The notes under the pieces are model-generated. The model searched no databases, was not told the origin of the DNA, and saw only the letters and a list, made by a program, of their open reading frames with translations. Positions 1-5,497 of a stretch of DNA of 10,119 nucleotides are shown piece by piece; the first letter of the stretch is position 1, and every line of letters starts with the position of its first letter. The stretch covers positions 1-10,119 of the forward strand of contig CAZJBT010000084.1 of assembly GCA_964544345.1 (NCBI GenBank), written 5' to 3'. The stretch is from CAKTOF01 sp964544345 (lineage in GTDB: Bacteria; Bacillota; Clostridia; Oscillospirales; Oscillospiraceae). The position numbers and the translations under genes were made by a program.

Positions 1-26
1 AGCTTTTTCCATGTTCTTTTCTTCAT
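1..26 (-). CDS. Start of an unidentified gene, cut by the window edge
   Basis: Only the first eight codons (MKKRTWKK, then CT of a Leu codon) are inside the window. The start is supported by a good ribosome binding site, AAAGGAG, which ends 8 nt upstream of the ATG on the minus strand. The Lys/Arg-rich N-terminus would suit the positive end of a signal peptide or a first membrane segment, but nothing hydrophobic is visible yet, so this is only a suggestion. It is the next gene downstream of the CsoR-type repressor in the same orientation. A metal-handling role would therefore be reasonable by context, but it is unproven. Confidence 0.55.
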
Positions 27-209
27 GCAACTTTCTCCTTTTTACAGTTCGATTTTACAGTTCAAATGGGGCTTGCCGCGGTACACGCGGGGTTGGACGG
101 CCATGTTCCGCCTGTGCCGCACAGACGAACAGCTTCCGCTTGCCGGATCGGCGCACAGAATGTTCGCCTGGGTCAGTTCATGGTGTTCACCTCCCGTGGC
201 GCGGAGCCA
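27..209 (-). other. csoR downstream spacer with a broken small reading frame
   Basis: Reading the minus strand after the csoR stop, a strong ribosome binding site (GGGAGGTGA) is followed by ATG AAC TGA, a start with almost immediate termination. A different frame then stays open from just after that start to a TAA at about 39-41, and it contains an internal ATG that would give a 20-residue peptide (MAVQPRV...). This is either a decayed small gene with a frameshift or chance openness in a GC-rich spacer. I do not recognise any product. Confidence 0.25.
40..63. repeat. Tandem direct repeat, 13-bp period
   Basis: TTTTACAGTTC occurs twice, at 40-50 and 53-63, separated by GA. The repeat lies immediately upstream of the ribosome binding site of the truncated gene at 1-26. 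On the minus strand the units read GAACTGTAAAA. It could be a slippage duplication or a pair of regulator sites; the sequence does not decide. Confidence 0.6.
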
Positions 210-581
210 TTATTTCATCAGCTTTTGCAGCGTGGAGACAAGCTCGTCAATGACGTCGTCGTGCCCCTCGCGGATGTCGCGTGCCACGCAGGTACGGATG
301 TGATTGGCCAACAGCTCTCTGTTGAAGGCGTTGACCGCTGCCGTCACCGCTGCGGACTGCACCAGGATATCGGTGCAGTAGGCGCCGCGTTCGACCATGC
401 CGCGGATGCCGCGCACCTGACCCTCGATGCGGTTGAGCCGGTTGATGAGATTGCGGTATTCCTTCTCAGAGCGCTGCTTCGTCTTGTGCAGGCAGCAGCC
501 GCAGGTATCCTCAGGGGAGGTCTCCTCGCAGACGGGGGTCTCTTCGTCGTAGGTTCCGTTGGAACCGCACTCGTGTGTCAT
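210..581 (-). CDS. csoR: CsoR-type copper-sensing transcriptional repressor (DUF156 family)
   Basis: A 123-residue, all-helical metal-sensitive repressor. Family members are tetramers that leave DNA when metal binds, derepressing copper efflux or chaperone genes. The family core starts near residue 40 with RLNRIEGQVRGIRGMVE. The copper ligands are visible: Tyr-Cys at 68-69, His94 and Cys98 (NHIRTC), which is the Cys-His-Cys pattern of Cu(I) CsoR. The retained His argues against the persulfide-sensing CstR branch. An extra N-terminal stretch of about 35 residues is acidic and Cys-rich (Cys5, 18, 27, 29, 30), which is unusual. The start is backed by AAGGTGG 7 nt upstream. No copper ATPase or chaperone gene is visible in the window, so the target may be the truncated downstream gene or a distant one. 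A C4-N6-G3 dyad upstream (627-640) is only a weak operator candidate. Confidence 0.85.
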   Translation of the reverse strand: MTHECGSNGTYDEETPVCEETSPEDTCGCCLHKTKQRSEKEYRNLINRLNRIEGQVRGIRGMVERGAYCTDILVQSAAVTAAVNAFNRELLANHIRTCVARDIREGHDDVIDELVSTLQKLMK

Positions 582-1193
582 GTCGTTACCACCTTATATT
601 TAATGTATAGAGTAGTAGTTTTTCGGCCCCTCTCCAAGGGCGCGCGCGTCAGCGCATCTACAGCATACCATATCGAGAGGTCAAAGTCACCGACAAGACC
701 GCGAGCGAAAGGAATTTAAAGATAGGCACATCGCGCATTTGCCGTGCTGCCGGCGGCGCGAATTTAAGCGAAGATGCAGGATTTTCTTTTTGAACTTGCG
801 TGAAATTTGCGGGATTTCAGGCTAAGCCGCGAAAATTGACTGCAATTTTACGACACCCCGGTACCCTATTCTTGCAAGATGCATCGGATTTGCTTTCATT
901 GTATACTTGAATAAAGCGCCTGTCAAGAGCGGAATGGAAAGATTTGTTGAATTATTGCGGCAGCCATGCATTTTTGGTCGATTTTTTTGCATAGCGCAAA
1001 ACCCGCCGCCCTCTCTTTCGCAGCATGTGGGGCGGCAGAGCTGTTTTGGCGTTTGCCGCGCTCGGTTTTGCGTGCCGGCTGTGGAAAAGCCCGCCGCTCG
1101 CCGGCGTCGGTAAAACTCCGCGCCGGCTGGATCGATCCAGTCCGCCCCACCTCGTCCGCTGCCGGTTCCCGACCCCTGTTCGGGAAGTTTTGC
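582..1193. other. Long intergenic region without a convincing gene
   Basis: About 600 bp with no ORF that has both a plausible start and a protein-like composition. The part at 600-960 is relatively AT-rich. It holds a strong minus-strand promoter (898-926) and small hairpins such as AAAATTG/CAATTTT at 832-849. The part at about 1000-1190 is GC-rich and dense in dyads: GCCGCCC/GGGCGGC (1005-1036, 18-nt loop), the perfect palindrome CTGGATCGATCCAG (1127-1140) and TTCCCGA/TCGGGAA (1166-1186). Another dyad, TGCCGC/GCGGCA, lies at 1246-1262. This could be an interspersed repeat, a non-coding RNA or decayed sequence. ORFs here are rich in Arg, Ser and Pro and look like chance frames. Confidence 0.5.
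898..926 (-). promoter_or_regulatory. Strong sigma-A type promoter reading toward csoR
   Basis: On the minus strand, TTGACA (921-926) is separated by exactly 17 bp from TACAAT (898-903), a near-consensus housekeeping promoter. The predicted start is near 891. The first annotated gene downstream is csoR at 581, which would leave about 310 nt of untranslated leader, so it may instead drive a small RNA. Confidence 0.6.
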
Positions 1194-1316
1194 TTAGCTC
1201 TCTCTGGGAAAGGATCTGCTCGTTTGCATTACCTTGGTTTTGATTTGCCGCCTGAAGCGGCACATTCGTCCCTTTCGGAAGTTGGCCCGGATCAGTTTTT
1301 CAAAATAGTTCTTCAT
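1194..1316 (-). CDS. Possible 40-residue basic small protein beyond a terminator
   Basis: An ATG at 1316 opens a 40-codon frame (MKNYFEKLIRANFRKGRM...) ending in TAA. A purine-rich GAGGGGAAAG lies 5 to 14 nt upstream and partly overlaps the region just after the U-tract of the 1332-1364 terminator. The product would be very basic (about 13 Lys/Arg against 2 Glu) with a single Cys. It matches nothing I recognise. Its N-terminal half looks like an amphipathic helix, while the C-terminal half reads like chance coding. It has no promoter of its own between the terminator and its start, so expression would need read-through. Its length equals that of the peptide at 1391-1513, but I see no convincing sequence similarity. 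A spurious frame is the more likely reading. Confidence 0.2.
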   Translation of the reverse strand: MKNYFEKLIRANFRKGRMCRFRRQIKTKVMQTSRSFPRES

Positions 1317-1331
1317 TTTTTCTTTCCCCTC

Positions 1332-1364
1332 AAAAAAATCGGGAAGCTCCGAGGAGCTTCCCGA
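1332..1364 (-). terminator. Rho-independent terminator of the small-peptide gene
   Basis: TCGGGAAGCTCC (1339-1350) and GGAGCTTCCCGA (1353-1364) form a perfect 12-bp stem. The A7 run at 1332-1338 becomes a U7 tract in minus-strand RNA. The stem begins 26 nt after the stop codon of the 40-residue peptide gene. The plus strand has no T-tract, so termination is one-directional. Confidence 0.88.
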
Positions 1365-1390
1365 CAAAGAAAAAGCGCAAGATAGACAGA

Positions 1391-1513
1391 TCAGATCATA
1401 CATCGCTTCATTTTACGGAGAGTTCCATCGGAGAGCAGCGCAAAGCTGCACATGCACATCTGCATACGCATCGTTCCGCACAGATCGTTGAGCTTAACTG
1501 CACGCTTAGTCAT
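1391..1513 (-). CDS. Met/Cys-rich 40-residue peptide, own promoter and terminator
   Basis: The frame starts at ATG 1513 and stops at TGA 1391. It is preceded by AAAAGGAG, whose last base lies 9 nt from the ATG. The 40-residue product contains four Cys (12, 20, 22, 38) and seven Met, with the run MRMQMCMC at residues 15-22. It has several Lys/Arg (2 Lys and Arg near the start, LRKMKRCM near the end) and no clear membrane segment. It sits in a complete transcription unit: a LysR-type site (1592-1614), a promoter (1545-1572) and a terminator (1332-1364). That strongly suggests a real expressed gene although the peptide is unfamiliar. Possible roles are a metal- or thiol-binding peptide, a precursor peptide, or a leader peptide whose Met/Cys codons sense amino-acid supply. 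No modifying enzyme is encoded next to it. Function is unknown. Confidence 0.7.
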   Translation of the reverse strand: MTKRAVKLNDLCGTMRMQMCMCSFALLSDGTLRKMKRCMI

Positions 1514-1544
1514 GGCTGATCTCTCCTTTTCGGTTAATAGCTTT

Positions 1545-1572
1545 ATTATACTCGGGCACTTTTTCTTGTCTA
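1545..1572 (-). promoter_or_regulatory. Sigma-A promoter of the small-peptide gene
   Basis: On the minus strand, TAGACA (1567-1572, one mismatch to TTGACA) lies 16 bp from a perfect TATAAT (1545-1550). The predicted start is near 1538, giving a leader of about 25 nt that contains the AAGGAG ribosome binding site. Confidence 0.75.
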
Positions 1573-1591
1573 ATATGTCATTTGGATATCC

Positions 1592-1614
1592 AGTTATAGG
1601 ATGAGACTATAACT
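1592..1614. promoter_or_regulatory. LysR-type operator (ATAG-N7-CTAT dyad)
   Basis: AGTTATAG (1592-1599) and CTATAACT (1607-1614) form a perfect 8-bp inverted repeat around a 7-bp centre, containing the T-N11-A signature of LysR-family sites. It abuts the stop codon of the LysR gene. Its centre (about 1603) lies about 65 bp upstream of the predicted start of the small-peptide gene, the position typical of LysR recognition sites. A second palindrome, TGGATATCCA (1583-1592), lies between it and the promoter and could be an activation site. As RNA the dyad is AU-rich with no U-tract, so a terminator is less likely. Confidence 0.55.
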
Positions 1615-2549
1615 CAAAGCGCCTTGTTTGAATTCTCCCGCAGATATCGTGAAAGCTCAGATAGGTACAGCTCTGCCATCGGGCTGCGGATCGTGTTCTT
1701 TTTCATAATGTAACCGATCTCCATTTTATGATCGGCGCTTTCGTTTCCCGGCTCAAAGGGAACGGCAACAAAATCCGCCCCGTTGAGTTCTTCGCAAATG
1801 ATTCCGGAGCAGAGCGTGTATCCGAGGAGCCATACCATCAGGTTCAGCATGGTTGCGCGATCATTGGCCTTGATCGTCCGCGCATACTCATTTGTGCTCA
1901 GGATCTCCTCGGCATAGTAGAACGAACCCAATGCGCCCTGCTCAAAGGACAGGCAGGGGTAGCTGGTCAGCTCGTCAAATGTGATCCATTCCTTGGCGGC
2001 GAGAGGATGCCCTTTCCAGAGATAGACGTAGGCACGGCAATCGATCAAATGATGGAATTCGAGATCGTTGGAACGCAGGAGCTTTTCGAGTGCTCTTCGG
2101 TTGAAATCATTCAGATACAAAATGCCGATCTCGCTTCTCCCGGCGGTCACATCATCGATCACCTCCCGCGTTTTTGTTTCGCGGATCGCAAACTCATAAT
2201 TCTCCAAGTCGAACTGCTTGACCATCTCGACAAAGCTTTTTACCGCAAAGGAATAGTGCTGGGTGGAAATACCAAATTTCTTTTTGATCTTTCCGCCCTT
2301 GCCGTATTTCTCCAGAACCAGATCGTATTGACTGACCATGTTTTTCGCGTAGGGAATAAACTCAACGCCGTCGTTTGTGAGCGTGACGCCGCGCTTGCTC
2401 CGGTGAAAAAGCGTGATCCCAAGTTCCTTTTCAAGCTCCTGGACAGAAGTCGTGAGAGACGGCTGTGCAAGATACAGAACCTCCGCCGCTTTGTTCAGCG
2501 ATCCCATTTCCGCTATTGTCAAGACATATCGTAGCTGCTGTATCGTCAT
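1614..2549 (-). CDS. LysR-family transcriptional regulator
   Basis: A 311-residue protein, the usual LysR length. The N-terminal winged helix-turn-helix (residues 1-65) has the family pattern MTIQQLRYVLTIAEMGSLNKAAEVL...QPSLTTSVQELEKELG..LFHR. It is followed by a linker helix and a two-lobed effector-binding domain (about 90-300) with a conserved-looking stretch ANDRATMLNLM...GYTLCSGIICEEL near 228-255. The effector cannot be assigned. The start is supported by AGGTGG upstream. LysR proteins usually regulate a neighbouring gene. Here the best candidate is the small-peptide gene just downstream, whose promoter carries a LysR-type site. The FadH-like reductase gene upstream is a second candidate. 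The gene is visibly less GC-rich than the CYTH/reductase pair, so it may have a separate origin. Confidence 0.93.
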   Translation of the reverse strand: MTIQQLRYVLTIAEMGSLNKAAEVLYLAQPSLTTSVQELEKELGITLFHRSKRGVTLTNDGVEFIPYAKNMVSQYDLVLEKYGKGGKIKKKFGISTQHYSFAVKSFVEMVKQFDLENYEFAIRETKTREVIDDVTAGRSEIGILYLNDFNRRALEKLLRSNDLEFHHLIDCRAYVYLWKGHPLAAKEWITFDELTSYPCLSFEQGALGSFYYAEEILSTNEYARTIKANDRATMLNLMVWLLGYTLCSGIICEELNGADFVAVPFEPGNESADHKMEIGYIMKKNTIRSPMAELYLSELSRYLRENSNKAL

Positions 2550-2760
2550 ATCGATTCCACCTGTAATTTGTTAAGGAGCCGCCGCGCGGCTGCATCTGCG
2601 CGCTCTGCTGCAGGCTTTGGTTCCTGTGCGGTATTGCAGGAAAAAGAGCACGCCTGACAAGAACGGTTTCCCGCGCCTGAAAAAACGTGCTTCCGGTTCC
2701 GGCAGAAGCGATGATCCGGTTTCTTTTCAGGATGGCCAGAGCTATTGCTTTGTGTGCGGC
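2550..2760. other. Spacer between reductase stop and lysR start
   Basis: This 211-bp gap has no gene. It contains a short GC hairpin AGCCGC/GCGGCT (2577-2591) in the probable lysR leader and a terminator-like element at 2680-2709. No clear -10/-35 pair for lysR was found; a TTGTCA on the minus strand near 2656-2661 is only a weak -35 candidate. Confidence 0.4.
2680..2709 (-). terminator. Weak terminator after the reductase gene
   Basis: On the minus strand GCTTC (from 2709) and GAAGC (to 2689) can pair around a GC-rich 11-nt loop, followed by ACG and U6 (A-run 2680-2685). The stem is short, so partial read-through into lysR is possible. Confidence 0.4.
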
Positions 2761-4761
2761 TCAGAGCGAGCAGCCGAGCGCGGCGGCGTCACGGATGGCA
2801 TACATCGCGCTCGACGCGTGGACGCAGTCGCCGACCGGGTGGACTGGGATGCCAAGCGCTTCGATCGCCGGGATGAGCGGCGCGCCGGGTTGGCGCGCGG
2901 CGTTCACAACGATGGTGTCGCACGCGACTACCTGCTCGCCGTCCGGCGTGGTCAGCGTCACGCAGCCGTCGCCGAGCGCGGCGAGCTGCGCGGACTTATA
3001 CTGCTTCACGCCAAGGCGCTTGAGATCGTTCAGCGTCGGCCAGCTCGTGCCGCGCTCGTAGCCGCCGCCTGTTCTCGGGCCGGTCTCGACGATAGACACG
3101 GTGCGGCGGGACGAATTCAGCATTGCCCCGATGTGCTCCGGCTCCGTTGCGCGGTTCACCGTCAGAAAGTAGAGCTGTTCGGGCGAGAGCGACGCGCCGC
3201 GCACGAGCGCCCGCGCCGTCTCGCAGCCAATGAAGTCGCCGCCGAGAACGATGACGTGCCGCCCTGCCGCGGCCTGTCCGGAGAGCACATCCTGCACTGT
3301 CAGCACGCGGATGGAATCGGTGGAGGCGAGCGTCGGCGCAGCGGCGGGCGCGCCGGTGGCAAGCACGACCTCGTCGAAGCTGCGCGCGTCGTCCGCAGCC
3401 GCTTCACAGCCGAGCAGCACCGTGACGCCCGCGTCAAAGAGCGCTGCCTCGTAGTAGCAGATGAGATTGGAGAATTCATAGCGCGTCGGCACAGCGGCGG
3501 CCAGCCGGAGCAGGCCGCCCAGCTTGCCGCTCTTTTCGCAGAGCGTGACGGCGTGGCCGCGGTGGGCGAGCCGGATGGCAGCTTCGCAGCCGGCCGGGCC
3601 GCCGCCGACGACCAAGATCTTTTTCGCGGGATCGGCCGGCGCGTCTGCATCGATCTGATACTCGCGTCCGGCCAGACCGTTGACGAAGCACTCGACCGGA
3701 CGGTCGAAGAACGTGCGCGACAGGCAGCCCTGGTTGCACGCGACGCAGGTGCGGATGAGCGCCTCGCGCCCCTCCTCCGCCTTGCGCGGCAGGTCGGGAT
3801 CTGCGATCAGCGGCCGGCCGAACGAGACGATGTCGCACATGCCGGTCAGCAGCAGCTCCTCGGCTTTTTCGGGTCGGTTGACGCGCATGCCGCCGATGAC
3901 GGGGATGGAGACCGCGTCGCGGATTCCCTGTGCCAGAAAGGCCAGGCCACCCTGCGGGTCGTCTGGCGGGAGCTGCGGCACGACCGTCTCGTGCCAGCCG
4001 CCCGTGACGTCGAGACAGTCCACGCCCGCTGCTTCGGCGCGCATGGCAAAGTCGATCAGGTCGGTCTCGGATATGGAGCCGGGCATCAGGTCGCTGCCGC
4101 TCATGCGCAGCAGAACGGGGTAGTCCGGCCCAACGGCCTCGCGCACGGCGCGGATCACGCGTAGCGGGAAGCGGCAGCGGTTTTCCCACGAGCCGCCGTA
4201 CTCGTCCGTGCGCAGGTTGGTCAGCGGCGAGAGGAACTGCGAAATGAGGTAACCGACCGAGCCGCTGATCTCGACCGCGTCGAAGCCGGCCGCCTTTGCG
4301 CGCACGGCGGCGGCGGCCCAGAGCGCGACCGTCTCGTCGATCTCGTCCGGGGTGATCTCGTCGGCCTCCTCGCGCGTGTAGCCGCAGAATGTCGAGCTGG
4401 GCGAGAGCGCCCGGCCGGCCGGCGAATCCTTCTTCGGCATATAGCGCCCGGCATGGTAGAGCTGCACGGCCACCGCCGCGCCGCGCGCATGCATCCCCTC
4501 GGTAAAGACCCTCCACGGCGCGATCATGGAGTCGTATTGCAGGCTCATCGTGTGCGCCTTTGACCCGTAGTCGTCGAACCGGCACGAGCCGACGATGATA
4601 AGACCCGTGCCGCCCTCGGCACGTTTGTAATAATAGTCCAAAAACCGATCGGTCGGCAGGCCGTCCTCGGTGTAGAGGTGGTGCATCGCCACCATGGCGA
4701 TGCGGTTTTTGAGTGTCAGCGTTCCGATGCGCACGGACGTGAACAGCTTGGCGTATTTCAT
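2761..4761 (-). CDS. FadH-like enoate / 2,4-dienoyl-CoA reductase family flavoprotein (FMN, 4Fe-4S, FAD)
   Basis: A 666-residue enzyme of the Old Yellow Enzyme-related NADH:flavin oxidoreductase family, which reduces activated C=C bonds. Residues 1-330 form the FMN-binding barrel, with HAGR at 103-106 and VSFGRPLIADPDL near 312-324. Tyr171 in GSVGYLISQFL and His257 in GGWHE align by eye with the catalytic Tyr and His of E. coli FadH. Cys339, 342, 346 and 358 (CxxCxxxC-x11-C) bind a 4Fe-4S cluster. GGGPAG (386-391) binds FAD, and a second nucleotide fold (VLGGDFIG, about 505-512) probably binds NAD(P)H. There is no signal peptide, so it is cytoplasmic. The ATG overlaps the CYTH stop by 4 bp with AGGAGG 8 nt upstream, implying translational coupling. 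The substrate is unknown: fatty dienoyl-CoA, cinnamate-like acids, bile acids or other enones are all used by relatives. Confidence 0.92.
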   Translation of the reverse strand: MKYAKLFTSVRIGTLTLKNRIAMVAMHHLYTEDGLPTDRFLDYYYKRAEGGTGLIIVGSCRFDDYGSKAHTMSLQYDSMIAPWRVFTEGMHARGAAVAVQLYHAGRYMPKKDSPAGRALSPSSTFCGYTREEADEITPDEIDETVALWAAAAVRAKAAGFDAVEISGSVGYLISQFLSPLTNLRTDEYGGSWENRCRFPLRVIRAVREAVGPDYPVLLRMSGSDLMPGSISETDLIDFAMRAEAAGVDCLDVTGGWHETVVPQLPPDDPQGGLAFLAQGIRDAVSIPVIGGMRVNRPEKAEELLLTGMCDIVSFGRPLIADPDLPRKAEEGREALIRTCVACNQGCLSRTFFDRPVECFVNGLAGREYQIDADAPADPAKKILVVGGGPAGCEAAIRLAHRGHAVTLCEKSGKLGGLLRLAAAVPTRYEFSNLICYYEAALFDAGVTVLLGCEAAADDARSFDEVVLATGAPAAAPTLASTDSIRVLTVQDVLSGQAAAGRHVIVLGGDFIGCETARALVRGASLSPEQLYFLTVNRATEPEHIGAMLNSSRRTVSIVETGPRTGGGYERGTSWPTLNDLKRLGVKQYKSAQLAALGDGCVTLTTPDGEQVVACDTIVVNAARQPGAPLIPAIEALGIPVHPVGDCVHASSAMYAIRDAAALGCSL

Positions 4762-5354
4762 AGCGTATCCTCCTGCGGCGCGCGGGTCAGCGCGAGCGCG
4801 CGCGAAAATTTGCTGGCAGATTCCTCAGTCAGGCCGTACTCCGCGATGAGCCGGTCGCGCAGAGCGAGCATCGCGCTCATGTCGCCGGATCTCAGCTCCA
4901 GCTCGGCCTCGCAGACCGGAGCCTCGGCGCCCGGCGCGCTCAGGCGGCCGAAGTCGAGCGCCAGCTCCAGCTCCGCGCCGTCTATCTGGAGCGTGATGGC
5001 CGTGCGCTCGAAGGATGCGCCGCACAAAACGTCAAAATGCGTCAGGCTCGTCAGCTCTGCGGGCGCGCCGAGCGCTGCAAGCTGCTCCACGGCCGCCCGC
5101 GGCGAGATGGCGGCGCACTCCCACTCGCCGCGCGCATAGCCCTCGCCCGGCGTCTTGCAGGTGTACACCGGCGCGCCGCCGTCCGTCCTCCGGGCGCGCA
5201 GCATCCACCTTTTCTCCCGCAGCGGCCCGAGGTCATAGTAGACCGTCTCGGTCTGTACAGTGCGCGTATCGCCATGCGGCGCGAGGTCGCGCCGGATGCG
5301 CTCGAGCACGCCGCGGTTCGGCGCGGCCAGCTTGCATTCGATTTCGGTACCCAT
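4758..5354 (-). CDS. CYTH-domain protein (triphosphate tunnel metalloenzyme family)
   Basis: A 198-residue cytoplasmic protein. It opens with the CYTH signature ExExK (Glu4, Glu6, Lys8 in MGTEIECKL). Further charged positions of the family tunnel are visible: LRARR near 52-56, YTCKTPG with Lys67, EWE near 77-79, LALDFGRL with Asp134, EAELEL near 149-154, and the closing SKFSRAL (Lys182, Arg185). Family members hydrolyse or bind triphosphates (thiamine triphosphate, inorganic triphosphate) or form cyclic AMP; the activity here is not predictable. I chose the ATG at 5354 over one 20 codons upstream because AAAGGGGAG lies just before it and the signature begins at residue 4. It overlaps the reductase gene by 4 bp. 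No functional link between the two is known to me. Confidence 0.88.
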   Translation of the reverse strand: MGTEIECKLAAPNRGVLERIRRDLAPHGDTRTVQTETVYYDLGPLREKRWMLRARRTDGGAPVYTCKTPGEGYARGEWECAAISPRAAVEQLAALGAPAELTSLTHFDVLCGASFERTAITLQIDGAELELALDFGRLSAPGAEAPVCEAELELRSGDMSAMLALRDRLIAEYGLTEESASKFSRALALTRAPQEDTL

Positions 5355-5375
5355 ATCGGCTCCCCTTTCTTCCCC

Positions 5376-5404
5376 AGTATACTGCGCAAATCGCGGGTGC
5401 GCAA
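5376..5404 (-). promoter_or_regulatory. Promoter of the CYTH-reductase operon
   Basis: On the minus strand, TATACT (5376-5381) lies 17 bp downstream of TTGCGC (5399-5404). The -10 is good and the -35 is poor (only TTG matches). The predicted start lies 15-20 nt before the CYTH start codon at 5354. Confidence 0.5.
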
Positions 5405-5452
5405 GAAATTTCACGTTCGCGCATTTCCGCGTTCATTTCCCGACAGGATAAG

Positions 5453-5479
5453 CTCCCACAATATGGTAAATTGTGGGAG
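5453..5479. promoter_or_regulatory. Perfect 10-bp inverted repeat upstream of spoIIE
   Basis: CTCCCACAAT (5453-5462) and ATTGTGGGAG (5470-5479) are perfect reverse complements around the 7-bp centre ATGGTAA. The repeat ends a few bases before the spoIIE ribosome binding site (AAGGGGAG, 5484-5491). It overlaps a weak candidate promoter (CCGACA 5440-5445, N16, TATGGT). It may be a protein operator in this divergent region, or an RNA hairpin in the spoIIE leader. There is no T-tract, so it is not an ordinary terminator. Confidence 0.7.
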
Positions 5480-5497
5480 ACGAAAGGGGAGATAAGT

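Noticed and set aside
66..719. Plus-strand frame of 217 codons
   Set aside because: Antisense over the whole csoR gene and both its flanks, with no family signature.
1127..1140. Palindrome CTGGATCGATCCAG as a recombination or attachment site
   Set aside because: No integrase, mobile gene or second copy is visible in the window.
923..1263. Two overlapping minus-strand frames of 75 and 103 codons
   Set aside because: No ribosome binding sites, Arg/Ser/Ala/Pro-rich composition, and they cover dyad-dense intergenic DNA; most likely chance frames.
2617..4164. Long plus-strand frame of 515 codons
   Set aside because: It lies antisense to the FadH-like reductase, whose motifs are unmistakable, and reads as Arg/Ala/Asp-rich low-complexity typical of shadow frames in GC-rich DNA.
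2761..4761. Naming the reductase as a bile-acid (Bai) or bilirubin (BilR) enzyme
   Set aside because: Length and domains fit the wider family, but the active site resembles FadH (Tyr171, His257) and no pathway partners are present, so a specific substrate is not supported.
5355..5414. Longer start for the CYTH protein
   Set aside because: The extra 20 residues have no family counterpart and would cover the -10 element; the later ATG has AAAGGGGAG upstream and begins the CYTH signature at residue 4.
5015..5497. N-terminal extension of SpoIIE
   Set aside because: It would run antisense through the CYTH gene and its promoter; the ATG at 5498 has a good ribosome binding site and fits the family.
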